The translations under genes were made by a program, and so were the position numbers. Below, piece by piece: positions 1-5,987 of a DNA stretch of 12,056 nucleotides (the stretch's first letter is position 1; each line of letters begins with the position of its first letter). This stretch comes from Pseudomonadota bacterium (GTDB lineage Bacteria; Pseudomonadota; Gammaproteobacteria; Burkholderiales; Burkholderiaceae_C), in the NCBI GenBank assembly GCA_021798395.1, contig JAJZHS010000039.1:1-12056 (forward strand). Reading direction: 5' to 3'. The notes beneath the pieces are model-generated. The model saw nothing but the letters and a program-made list of their open reading frames with translations. It had not been told where the DNA came from and did not search any database.

Positions 1-1036
1 CCAGTACATCGAGCTTGGTGATGCATTGGCCTGTCGTGGCGTTGATGATGTTGGCGCGCTTGAGCGCCGCCGCGTCGAGCCAGCCGCAACGGCGCGGCCG
101 CCCGGTGACCGTCCCGCGTTCCTGGCAGACGGTGTGCAGGTGGTGCCCGACGCCTCCGACCTCGTCGATCGGCAGCTCGGACGGAAACGGTCCGCTGCCG
201 ACGCGGGTGGTGTAGGCCTTGGTGATGCCCAGCACGTAATGCAGGTAGCCGGGGCCGACGCCCGAGCCGGCGGCCGCGTTGCCCGCGACGCAATTGCTCG
301 AGGTCACGAACGGGTACGTGCCGTGGTCGATGTCGAGCAGCGTGCCCTGGGCGCCTTCGAACAGCAGGCGGTCGCCGCGTCCGTGCCCGAGGTGGATCAG
401 ATGGCCCACGTCGGCCAGCAGCGGAACCACGGCCTCGGCCAATTCGAGCAGGCGCTGCAACGTCGGCTCGAAAGCGACCTCCTGCGCGTGCAGGTAGGCG
501 CGAAGCATGAAGTTGTGCAGATCGAGCGTTTCACGCAATTTGTCACGCAGCCGTTGCGGATGCTTGAGGTCTTGCGCGCGCAGCGCGCGGCGTGCCACCT
601 TGTCCTCGTACGCCGGGCCGATTCCCTTGCCGGTGGTGCCGATCCTGCCCAGGCCGCGGTCCTCGCGGCTCGATTCGCGCGCGAGGTCGAGCGCCACGTG
701 CGACGGCAGCACCAGAGGGCACGACTCGCTGATGCGCAGCCGGCTGCGCACCTCGACCCCCGCGGCTTCCAGGCGCGCGATCTCGAGCATCAGGTGCTCG
801 GGATCGACGACCACGCCGTTGCCGATGAAGCACGCCACTCCGGGGCGCATGATGCCCGACGGTATCAGCTGCAGCGCAGTCTTGTGCCCGTTGATCACCA
901 GGGTGTGGCCGGCGTTGTGGCCGCCCTGGAAGCGCACCACGCCCTGGGCCTGCTCGGTCAGCCAGTCGACCACCTTGCCCTTGCCCTCGTCGCCCCACTG
1001 GCTTCCGACGACGACCACGTTCCGTCCTGTGCTCAC
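1..1036 (-). CDS. purA: Adenylosuccinate synthetase, C-terminal end cut by the window edge
   Basis: PurA joins IMP and aspartate using GTP to make adenylosuccinate, the first committed step from IMP to AMP, in the cytoplasm. The 345 visible codons read without a stop. Residues 11-24 form the GSQWGDEGKGKVVD phosphate-binding loop with the catalytic Asp16, residues 38-45 read GGHNAGHT with the catalytic His44, residues 133-146 read GTTGKGIGPAYEDK, and residues 228-248 hold the GAQGTLLDIDHGTYPFV stretch. Family members are about 430 residues, so roughly 85-100 residues lie beyond position 1. The start is GTG at 1036; translation from it begins MSTGRNVVVVGSQWGDEG and a purine-rich Shine-Dalgarno sequence lies five bases upstream. 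It is last in the visible run, 42 bases after hisZ, the same relative place as in the E. coli hfq cluster. Identity is essentially certain from the motifs. Confidence 0.97.
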   Translation of the reverse strand, partial: MSTGRNVVVVGSQWGDEGKGKVVDWLTEQAQGVVRFQGGHNAGHTLVINGHKTALQLIPSGIMRPGVACFIGNGVVVDPEHLMLEIARLEAAGVEVRSRLRISESCPLVLPSHVALDLARESSREDRGLGRIGTTGKGIGPAYEDKVARRALRAQDLKHPQRLRDKLRETLDLHNFMLRAYLHAQEVAFEPTLQRLLELAEAVVPLLADVGHLIHLGHGRGDRLLFEGAQGTLLDIDHGTYPFVTSSNCVAGNAAAGSGVGPGYLHYVLGITKAYTTRVGSGPFPSELPIDEVGGVGHHLHTVCQERGTVTGRPRRCGWLDAAALKRANIINATTGQCITKLDVL

Positions 1037-1041
1037 GACAA

Positions 1042-1050
1042 CCCTTCCCT
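1042..1050 (-). promoter_or_regulatory. Shine-Dalgarno sequence of purA
   Basis: The minus strand reads AGGGAAGGG, ending five bases before the GTG at 1036. This decides the GTG start: no ATG lies near the expected N-terminus. It is one of the few clear ribosome binding sites in the window. The remainder of the 42-base hisZ-purA gap shows no convincing promoter or terminator. Confidence 0.7.
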
Positions 1051-1078
1051 GATAGTTCGAAATGTTCGGCGCCGCGCG

Positions 1079-2242
1079 TCACGCCGCGGCCAGCGGCCGC
1101 AGCTGCCAGGTGCCGTCGATGCAGGCCAGTTCGCGGTCGAACGCGAAACGACGGCTCTGCAGCGGCGCTCCCGGCGGCAGCTCGATCACCACCTCGCCGT
1201 CGGCGCGCAGCCGCTGCACGGCTTGCGCGTAACCGGGCTGCGCCGACCATTGCGCGCGCACCGCGGCCTGCGCCGGCGGCAGCGGGCGCAGGCGCGCGAG
1301 TTCGCGCACATCGAGCGAGAAGCCGGTGGCCGCGCGCGGGCGGCCGAAGCTGGCGCCGATTTCGTCGTAGCGGCCGCCGCGCGCGAGCGCGTCGGGTTGC
1401 CCCGGCGCATACAGGCTGAAGATCACCCCGCTGTGGTAGCGGTAACCGCGCAGGTCGGCGAGGTCGACCTGCACGTCGACGCCGGCGCGGGCGTGGATCG
1501 TGGCCAGCACGGCCAGGTCGCGCAGCGCGGCGTCGATCGGCGCGCGCGCCGGCAGCACCGCGGCCGCGCGCTCGAGCACCGAAACGTCGCCGAACAGTTC
1601 GGGCAAGGCCAGCACGGCGTCGCGCTGCGCGCGCGGCACCTCGGCCAGAAGCTGCTGCAGCCGCGGACGATCCTTGCGCGCCAGCGACTCGATCACGGCG
1701 TCGACCTGCGCCGGCGCGAGCAGCACCCCGGCCAGCGCCCCGCGCACGACGCGCATGTCCGACAAGGCCAGGGTGATGTTCGCCACCCCGCTCAGCTGCA
1801 CGGCGCGCACCGCCAGTTGCTGCACTTCGATGTCGGCTTCCAGTCCGTCATGGCCGTACAGTTCGGCGCCGAACTGCAGCGGCTCGCGCGTCGCGTACAC
1901 GCTGGGCGCGCGGGTATGCACCACGCTGCCGGAGTAGCACAGCCGAACCACGCCGTCGCGGTTGAGCAGGTGCGCGTCGATGCGCGCGGCCTGCGGGGTC
2001 ATGTCCGCGCGCAGCCCCAGCGTGCGGCCGGAGAGCTGGTCGACCAGCTTGAAGGTGCGCAGATCGAGATCCTGCCCGGTTCCCGACAGCAGCGAATCGA
2101 CGTACTCGAGCAGCGGCGGGATGACCAACTCGTACCCGTACCCCGCCGCGGCGTCGAGCAGCGTGCGGCGCAGGGTCTCGACCGCCGCCGCCTCGGCGGG
2201 AAGCACGTCGGAGAATTGCTCGGGGAGCAGCCAGGCAGTCAT
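1079..2242 (-). CDS. hisZ: ATP phosphoribosyltransferase regulatory subunit
   Basis: HisZ is a catalytically inactive paralogue of histidyl-tRNA synthetase that assembles with short-form HisG and is needed for the first step of histidine biosynthesis and its feedback control. The 387-residue product opens MTAWLLPEQFSDVLP, typical of the family, and keeps the class II synthetase fold: a motif-2-like RADMTPQAARI at 78-88, YSGSVVHTR at 103-111, and GGRYDEIGASFGRP at 289-302 followed by ATGFSLDV. It ends where HisS would continue into its anticodon-binding domain, which separates it from HisS. The ATG at 2242 lacks a clear Shine-Dalgarno sequence. An in-frame ATG at 2287 would add 15 residues (MCALRTIASISLTSC) that do not resemble the family N-terminus, so 2242 is preferred. 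hisG is not in the window. The gene follows hflC after a 70-base gap, in the slot that yjeT occupies in E. coli. Confidence 0.94.
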   Translation of the reverse strand: MTAWLLPEQFSDVLPAEAAAVETLRRTLLDAAAGYGYELVIPPLLEYVDSLLSGTGQDLDLRTFKLVDQLSGRTLGLRADMTPQAARIDAHLLNRDGVVRLCYSGSVVHTRAPSVYATREPLQFGAELYGHDGLEADIEVQQLAVRAVQLSGVANITLALSDMRVVRGALAGVLLAPAQVDAVIESLARKDRPRLQQLLAEVPRAQRDAVLALPELFGDVSVLERAAAVLPARAPIDAALRDLAVLATIHARAGVDVQVDLADLRGYRYHSGVIFSLYAPGQPDALARGGRYDEIGASFGRPRAATGFSLDVRELARLRPLPPAQAAVRAQWSAQPGYAQAVQRLRADGEVVIELPPGAPLQSRRFAFDRELACIDGTWQLRPLAAA

Positions 2243-2270
2243 GCAGGAAGTGAGGGAAATCGAAGCGATC

Positions 2271-2285
2271 GTGCGCAACGCGCAC
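2271..2285 (-). other. Small hairpin upstream of hisZ
   Basis: In the 70-base hflC-hisZ gap the minus strand reads GTGCGC-GTT-GCGCAC, a perfect 6-bp stem with a three-base loop. No T-run follows, so it is not a typical intrinsic terminator. It lies just downstream of a -10-like TAGAAT at 2286-2291, but I see no matching -35, so a hisZ promoter here is only a weak possibility. The structure may stabilise the mRNA or be chance in GC-rich DNA. Confidence 0.3.
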
Positions 2286-2300
2286 ATTCTAGGCGGCGCC
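2285..2300. repeat. 16-base direct repeat, copy 1 (hflC-hisZ gap)
   Basis: The plus strand reads CATTCTAGGCGGCGCC. The same 16 bases recur at 9123-9138, at the end of hisS. On the minus strand each copy contains CTAGAATG, including a -10-like TAGAAT, and each lies shortly upstream of a gene start (hisZ 44 bases away, yfgM 25). Two copies in 12 kb may be coincidence. Confidence 0.45.
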
Positions 2301-2312
2301 GTCAGTCGCCGA

Positions 2313-3203
2313 TCACCGCAGCGGACTGGTCGCGGCGGTGCCGGGATCGCGCAGATCGCGCAGGAACGCGCTGGAGCCGTCGAGCACCAGCAGGTCGTCG
2401 GGCTGGTTGAAGCTGGCCCTGTACACGGCCAGGCTGCGGTAGAAGGACGCGAACTGCGGATCCTGGCCGTACGCGGCGGCGTCGATGGCTGCCGCCTTCG
2501 CGTCGCCCTCGCCTTCGATGCGCTGGGCTTGCGCATCCGCCTTGGCGAGCAGTTCGGTGCGTTGCCGGTCGGCCTTGGCGCGGATGTCCTCGGCCTCGGC
2601 CGAACCCTGCGCCCGCACGCGGCTGGCCACTGCGCGCCGTTCGGCACTCATGCGCGCATAGACGGCCTTGGTCAGGTCGGCGCCGAGATCGACGCGCGAC
2701 AGGCCGAAGCCGTCCAGCGACACGCCGCTGGCGCGCAGCGTCTCGGCGACCCGCTGCTGCACCGCGGCGTCGATCGCCGCATTGTCCTTGCCGAGCAGGG
2801 CGGCCAGGCTGTGGGCGCCGATCTGCGCGCCCAGCGCCGCTTGGACCGCGTCGTGCAGCTGCGATTCGGCGCGGCTCATGCTGCCGCCGAAGGTGCGCAC
2901 GAACGCGGCCGGGTCGGTGATGTGCCAGCGCAGGGTCCACGCCACGATGAGCTCGCGCTGCGCGTGCGTGGCGTAATGCTCGGCATCGTTGCTGCGCAGC
3001 AGCAAACCGCGGCGGTCGAGGATCAGCACGTTGTCGACCGGAGTCGGCCACTTCAGGTACAGACCGGGTTCGCGCAGCACCGAGCGCACCTTGCCGAGCG
3101 AAAACACCACCGCGTCCTGTCCCTGGTGCACGATGAACATGCTCGACGCGGCCAGCCCCAGGGCCACGGCGCAGGCGACGACGACGGCGAAAACTCGGTT
3201 CAT
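2313..3203 (-). CDS. hflC: FtsH protease modulator, SPFH protein HflC
   Basis: HflC pairs with HflK in a large inner-membrane assembly that surrounds FtsH and limits its access to membrane substrates. The 296-residue product begins with one hydrophobic anchor (residues 4-24). It continues with an SPFH/band-7 domain: FIVHQGQDAVVFSLGKV near 23-39, PGLYLKWPTPVDNVLILDRR at 46-65, and VAWTLRWHITDP at 87-98. A charged, Ala-rich helical stretch with EGEGDAKA follows near 195-245, then FASFYRSLAVYRASF at 251-265. The length matches other betaproteobacterial HflC and is shorter than E. coli's 334. The ATG at 3203 is preferred; a GTG codon immediately before it (3206) would add one residue. The gene starts nine bases after the hflK stop, so the two are surely co-transcribed. 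No strong Shine-Dalgarno sequence is seen. Confidence 0.95.
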   Translation of the reverse strand: MNRVFAVVVACAVALGLAASSMFIVHQGQDAVVFSLGKVRSVLREPGLYLKWPTPVDNVLILDRRGLLLRSNDAEHYATHAQRELIVAWTLRWHITDPAAFVRTFGGSMSRAESQLHDAVQAALGAQIGAHSLAALLGKDNAAIDAAVQQRVAETLRASGVSLDGFGLSRVDLGADLTKAVYARMSAERRAVASRVRAQGSAEAEDIRAKADRQRTELLAKADAQAQRIEGEGDAKAAAIDAAAYGQDPQFASFYRSLAVYRASFNQPDDLLVLDGSSAFLRDLRDPGTAATSPLR

Positions 3204-3212
3204 CACGAAGTC

Positions 3213-4472
3213 TCAGCGAAAGGCGCGGCGACGCAAAGAGTCGCGCAGGCTGGCGGATGCGCCCGCCGCGGATGCCGCCGCCGATGCGGCCGACGCCGCG
3301 TCCGCAGGCAAGGCCGGCATCGACGCGGCCGGGGTCGGGAGCGGGGCCGCCACCGCAGCGGCCTTCGTCGGAGCCGGAGCCGGCGCGGCGGGCAACTGGA
3401 TGACGCTGCCGTGCGGAACGACGACTTTGCGCACCCGGGTCAGGATGTGGCGCATGGTCTGCAGGTACAGGCCTTCGCGCGTGACCTGCGGTGCCTTGCG
3501 GTATTGCTGCAGGATCAGGTCGAAGCGCGCAGCATCGCCCTGCGCGCGGGTCACGACCCGGTCGCGGTAGGCCTGCGCCTGCTGCACCAGGCGGTCGGCG
3601 TCGCCCTGCGCGCGCGGCACCACGTCGGCGGCGTAGGCCTGGGCGTCGCGCAGCAGCGCGTCGCGCTGCTGCGCAGCCTTCAGCGCATCGTCGAACGCCC
3701 CGCGCACCGGTTCGGGCGCGCGCAGGCTCTGCACGGTCACGTCGGACAGCACGATGCCGCAGTGCGCCGCCGCCAGCGCGGCGCCGATGCGCTGGCGTAC
3801 CGCGGCGGCCAGCTGCGCCCGCGGCGCGGCCAGCAGTTGATCGAGCCGTTCGCTGCCGATGACCGCGCGCAGCGCCTGCGCCGCGATGGCATGCAGCAGT
3901 GCGGCCGGGTCGCGCTGGGCAAACAGGAAGGAACGCGCGTCGCCGACGCGGTAGCGCACGGTCATGCGCACATCGATGATGTCCTGGTCGGCGGTGAGCA
4001 TGGCCGACGCCGGGACTCCGGCCCCGGGCACGTCGGCCCCGCTGCCCACGTCGACGCTGCGCAGGCTCGCCATGTCGACCACCTGTTGCAGTTCGATGGG
4101 CGAAGGCAGGCGCCAGTGCAGGCCCGGCTGAACGACGTCGACGATCTTGCCGAAGCGGGTCACGACGGCCTGTTCGCCATCCTGCACGATGTAGATCCCG
4201 CCGCCGATCCACGCCAGCGCCAGGATCAGCACCAGCACCGCGAACACGGCGGCGGTGCCGCGCGCCGACGGCCGCAGGTCGGGCCGGCGCGGGCCGCCGA
4301 GCCCGCGACCGCGCTTGAACAGGCCGTTGAGCCGGCGATTGAAGTCGCGCCACAGCTCGTCCAGGTCCGGAGGACCGCCACGTCGCTCGTCGCGCGGATC
4401 GCGCGGCGACTGCGCCGCCGGGCGCGGGGCGCGCTGACGCTCGGATGACATCATGGGCTCGGTCGGGTTCAC
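3213..4472 (-). CDS. hflK: FtsH protease modulator, SPFH protein HflK
   Basis: HflK is the partner of HflC in the FtsH-regulating membrane complex. The product is 419 residues. It has a charged cytoplasmic N-terminus including GPPDLDELWRDFNRRLNGLF (33-52), one membrane segment (about 73-95), then the SPFH domain starting YIVQDGEQAVVTRFGKI (94-110) with PGLHWRLPSPIE at 116-127. A helical region contains two 22-residue repeats, AQAY...RAQGDA at 277-298 and 299-320, seen in other HflK proteins. The C-terminal tail (about 361-408) is unusually rich in Ala, Pro and Ser and ends in a basic LRDSLRRRAFR. The GTG at 4472 overlaps the hflX stop by four bases (GTGA), favouring coupled translation. ATG codons at 4454 and 4451 are alternatives; none has a good Shine-Dalgarno sequence, so the first six or seven residues are uncertain. 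Confidence 0.94.
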   Translation of the reverse strand: MNPTEPMMSSERQRAPRPAAQSPRDPRDERRGGPPDLDELWRDFNRRLNGLFKRGRGLGGPRRPDLRPSARGTAAVFAVLVLILALAWIGGGIYIVQDGEQAVVTRFGKIVDVVQPGLHWRLPSPIELQQVVDMASLRSVDVGSGADVPGAGVPASAMLTADQDIIDVRMTVRYRVGDARSFLFAQRDPAALLHAIAAQALRAVIGSERLDQLLAAPRAQLAAAVRQRIGAALAAAHCGIVLSDVTVQSLRAPEPVRGAFDDALKAAQQRDALLRDAQAYAADVVPRAQGDADRLVQQAQAYRDRVVTRAQGDAARFDLILQQYRKAPQVTREGLYLQTMRHILTRVRKVVVPHGSVIQLPAAPAPAPTKAAAVAAPLPTPAASMPALPADAASAASAAASAAGASASLRDSLRRRAFR

Positions 4473-5620
4473 GCGTGATGGACGTTGTCGGCGGCGGCCT
4501 GCGCGGCCAGCTCGGCCAGTTGCGCACGCAGCGCGTCGAGCCCGGATCCGGTCAACGCGCTGACGTCAAAGCATTTGATGCTAGCACGCCCGTCGGCGGT
4601 CGCGTGCGCGGCCAGGCGCGCGCTGTACGGAACGGGCTCGCGCAGCTTGTCGACTTTGTTGTAGACGAGAAGCTGCGGGATGTCCTGCGCACCGATTTCG
4701 GCCAGGACGGAGTTGACCTGCTCGATTTGGCGTTCGCGCTGCGGATTGGACAGATCGACCACGTGCAACAGCACGTCGGCGTCGAGCGTTTCGTCGAGCG
4801 TGGCCTTGAACGCCTCGACCAGCCCGTGGGGCAGGTCGCGAATGAACCCGACGGTGTCGGACACCACCGCGTGAAGGCCCTCGCCGAGAAAGATGCGGCG
4901 CGTGGTCGTGTCGAGGGTCGCGAACAGCTGGTCGGCGACGTAGCCGTGGCTGTGCGTGAGCGCGTTGAACAGGGTGCTCTTGCCGGCGTTGGTGTAGCCG
5001 ACGATCGACACCCGCAGCAACCCGCCGCGGGCCCGTGCGCGGCGCTGCGTGGCGCGTTGGCACTCGAGCTTGCGCAGCCGCAGCTGCAGCAGCTTGATCT
5101 TGTCCTCGAGCATGCGCCGGTCGAGCTCGATCTGCTTCTCGCCGGGGCCGCCGCGCAGGCCGATGCCGCCTTGCTGGCGTTCCAGGTGGGTCCAGCCGCG
5201 CACCAGCCGCGTGGCGGCGTGGCGCAGCCGCGCCAGTTCGACTTGCAGCTTGCCTTCGCCGCTGCGCGCGCGGCGCGCGAAAATCTCCAGGATCAACGCC
5301 GTGCGGTCCCACACGGGGACTTCGAGCGCGCGCTCCAGATTGCGCTGCTGGGCCGGCGAAAGCGCGTTGTCGAACAGCACGCAGCGCGCCGCGTGTTGCT
5401 GTACCAGTTCGCCCAGCGTCTCGACCTTGCCTCTTCCCAGGTAGAGCGCCGGGTCGAGGCGGCGCCGCGCGCTCCACAACGTGGCCAGCGGCTGCAACCC
5501 TGCCGACAGCGCGAGTTCGCGCAGTTCGTGGAGTTCGCGGTCCGCTGCCGGCTGTCCGAGGTCGACGCCGACCAGGATCGCGCCTGGCAGCGGCTCAGGC
5601 TGCGTCGGGCTCGCTTGCAC
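4469..5620 (-). CDS. hflX: Ribosome-associated GTPase HflX
   Basis: HflX is a GTPase that binds the 50S subunit and splits stalled or heat-damaged ribosomes. The 383-residue product has the HflX N-terminal domain (ILVGVDLG at 15-22, FDNALSPAQQRNLE at 83-96, DRTALILEIFARRA at 105-118). The family signature GGIGLRGGPGEKQIELDRR lies at 151-169, followed by a long helical linker. The G domain follows: G1 GYTNAGKS (208-215), TTTRRI in the switch I region (238-243), G3 DTVGFIRDLP (255-264) and G4 NKVD (321-324). The GTG at 5620 lies inside the end of hfq, giving a 26-base overlap; no ATG or better-placed start is visible before the conserved ILVGVDLG. The stop overlaps the hflK start. Function is confident; the exact start is moderately so. 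Confidence 0.96.
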   Translation of the reverse strand: MQASPTQPEPLPGAILVGVDLGQPAADRELHELRELALSAGLQPLATLWSARRRLDPALYLGRGKVETLGELVQQHAARCVLFDNALSPAQQRNLERALEVPVWDRTALILEIFARRARSGEGKLQVELARLRHAATRLVRGWTHLERQQGGIGLRGGPGEKQIELDRRMLEDKIKLLQLRLRKLECQRATQRRARARGGLLRVSIVGYTNAGKSTLFNALTHSHGYVADQLFATLDTTTRRIFLGEGLHAVVSDTVGFIRDLPHGLVEAFKATLDETLDADVLLHVVDLSNPQRERQIEQVNSVLAEIGAQDIPQLLVYNKVDKLREPVPYSARLAAHATADGRASIKCFDVSALTGSGLDALRAQLAELAAQAAADNVHHA

Positions 5621-5840
5621 CGACGTGGAAGTTCACCGCGCGCGAAGGCACCACGGTGGAAATCGCGTGTTTATAAACCATTTGCGTCACGGTATTGCGC
5701 AACAGGACCACGTACTGGTCGAACGATTCGATATGGCCTTGCAGCTTGATGCCGTTGACCAGATAGATCGAAACCTGGACATGCTCCTTGCGCAGCAGGT
5801 TCAGGAAGGGGTCTTGTAGCAACTGCCCTTTATTGCTCAT
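5595..5840 (-). CDS. hfq: RNA chaperone Hfq
   Basis: Hfq is the hexameric Sm-like protein that stabilises small RNAs and pairs them with mRNAs. The product is 81 residues, close to the betaproteobacterial norm. Sm1 spans about residues 9-45 (QDPFLNLLRKEH, VSIYLVNGIKLQG, ESFDQ) and Sm2 about 50-66 with the hallmark VYKHAIST at 55-62. Proximal-face residues corresponding to E. coli Gln8, Lys56 and His57 are present as Gln9, Lys57 and His58. The C-terminal tail is short (VGASEPDAA). The ATG at 5840 has a good Shine-Dalgarno sequence six bases upstream; a longer in-frame reading back to 5921 would add non-conserved residues and is rejected. It is first of the hfq-hflX-hflK-hflC group and has a 147-base leader region with a likely promoter and inverted repeats. 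Confidence 0.98.
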   Translation of the reverse strand: MSNKGQLLQDPFLNLLRKEHVQVSIYLVNGIKLQGHIESFDQYVVLLRNTVTQMVYKHAISTVVPSRAVNFHVGASEPDAA

Positions 5841-5846
5841 GAAACA

Positions 5847-5850
5847 CTCC
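5847..5850 (-). promoter_or_regulatory. Shine-Dalgarno sequence of hfq
   Basis: The minus strand reads TTGGAGTGTTTCATG, giving a GGAG core six bases before the ATG at 5840. It fixes the Hfq start at MSNKGQLLQD. It lies ten bases downstream of the hfq leader inverted repeat (5860-5890), so folding there could affect ribosome access. Confidence 0.75.
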
Positions 5851-5859
5851 AATTGGTGT

Positions 5860-5890
5860 GGTGGCGTCGGGATCCCGACAGCACGCCACC
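5860..5890 (-). promoter_or_regulatory. Nested inverted repeat in the hfq leader
   Basis: The core, 5866-5879, is a perfect 14-base palindrome, GTCGGGATCCCGAC. Outside it, GGTGGC at 5890-5885 (minus strand) can pair with GCCACC at 5865-5860, leaving a five-base bulge on one side. A transcript reading through from der could form the full hairpin. A transcript starting near 5881 would begin almost at the inner 5-bp stem with a GATC loop. It could be a protein operator overlapping the start site, a protective 5' hairpin, or a translational control element. The pairing is seen directly; the role is inference. Confidence 0.5.
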
Positions 5891-5893
5891 ATA
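5888..5893 (-). promoter_or_regulatory. Candidate -10 element of an hfq promoter
   Basis: The minus strand carries TATGGT preceded by TG with one base between (TGCTATGGT), an extended -10 match. No good -35 hexamer stands 16-18 bases upstream (ACCGAC at the 17-base spacing). A start near 5881 would give a leader of about 40 bases ending in a proper Shine-Dalgarno sequence. The location in the window's longest gap supports a promoter, but the match is modest. Confidence 0.4.
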
Positions 5894-5908
5894 GCATAAA
5901 AGCCGAAT

Positions 5909-5930
5909 GCGTCGGTTCCATTCCCGACGC
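5909..5930 (-). terminator. Hairpin between der and hfq, possible weak terminator
   Basis: The minus strand reads GCGTCGG, eight loop bases, then CCGACGC: a perfect 7-bp GC-rich stem 57 bases after the der stop. A short TTTT run follows seven bases later within ATTCGGCTTTTATG. The distance and shortness of the T-run make this a weak intrinsic terminator at best. It could cause partial termination after der, or sit in the upstream part of the hfq promoter. Its stem shares the CGTCGG/CCGACG core with the nearby leader palindrome. Confidence 0.35.
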
Positions 5931-5987
5931 CGCGTGCGCCTTGACGCCACGGGGGCGTGCGTGTCGCGCGCGACGTCGATCGGCGCG

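Noticed and set aside
1..1036. A possible frameshift in purA.
   Set aside because: Careful recounting from the GTG at 1036 gives one uninterrupted frame to base 2 with all motifs in phase.
2286..2291. TAGAAT as a firm hisZ promoter.
   Set aside because: No acceptable -35 hexamer lies 16-18 bases upstream, so it is only noted with the repeat and hairpin.
26..2410. A 794-codon plus-strand open frame antisense to purA and hisZ, and a further 828-codon one at 1962-4448.
   Set aside because: They are shadows of purA, hisZ, hflC and hflK; composition is low-complexity (Arg, Gln, His, Ala) and the real genes carry clear motifs.
5595..5921. A longer Hfq form of 108 residues starting at 5921.
   Set aside because: The added residues (MEPTHSAFMLWW...) are not Hfq-like and cross the promoter and inverted repeats; the ATG at 5840 has a good Shine-Dalgarno sequence and the family N-terminus.
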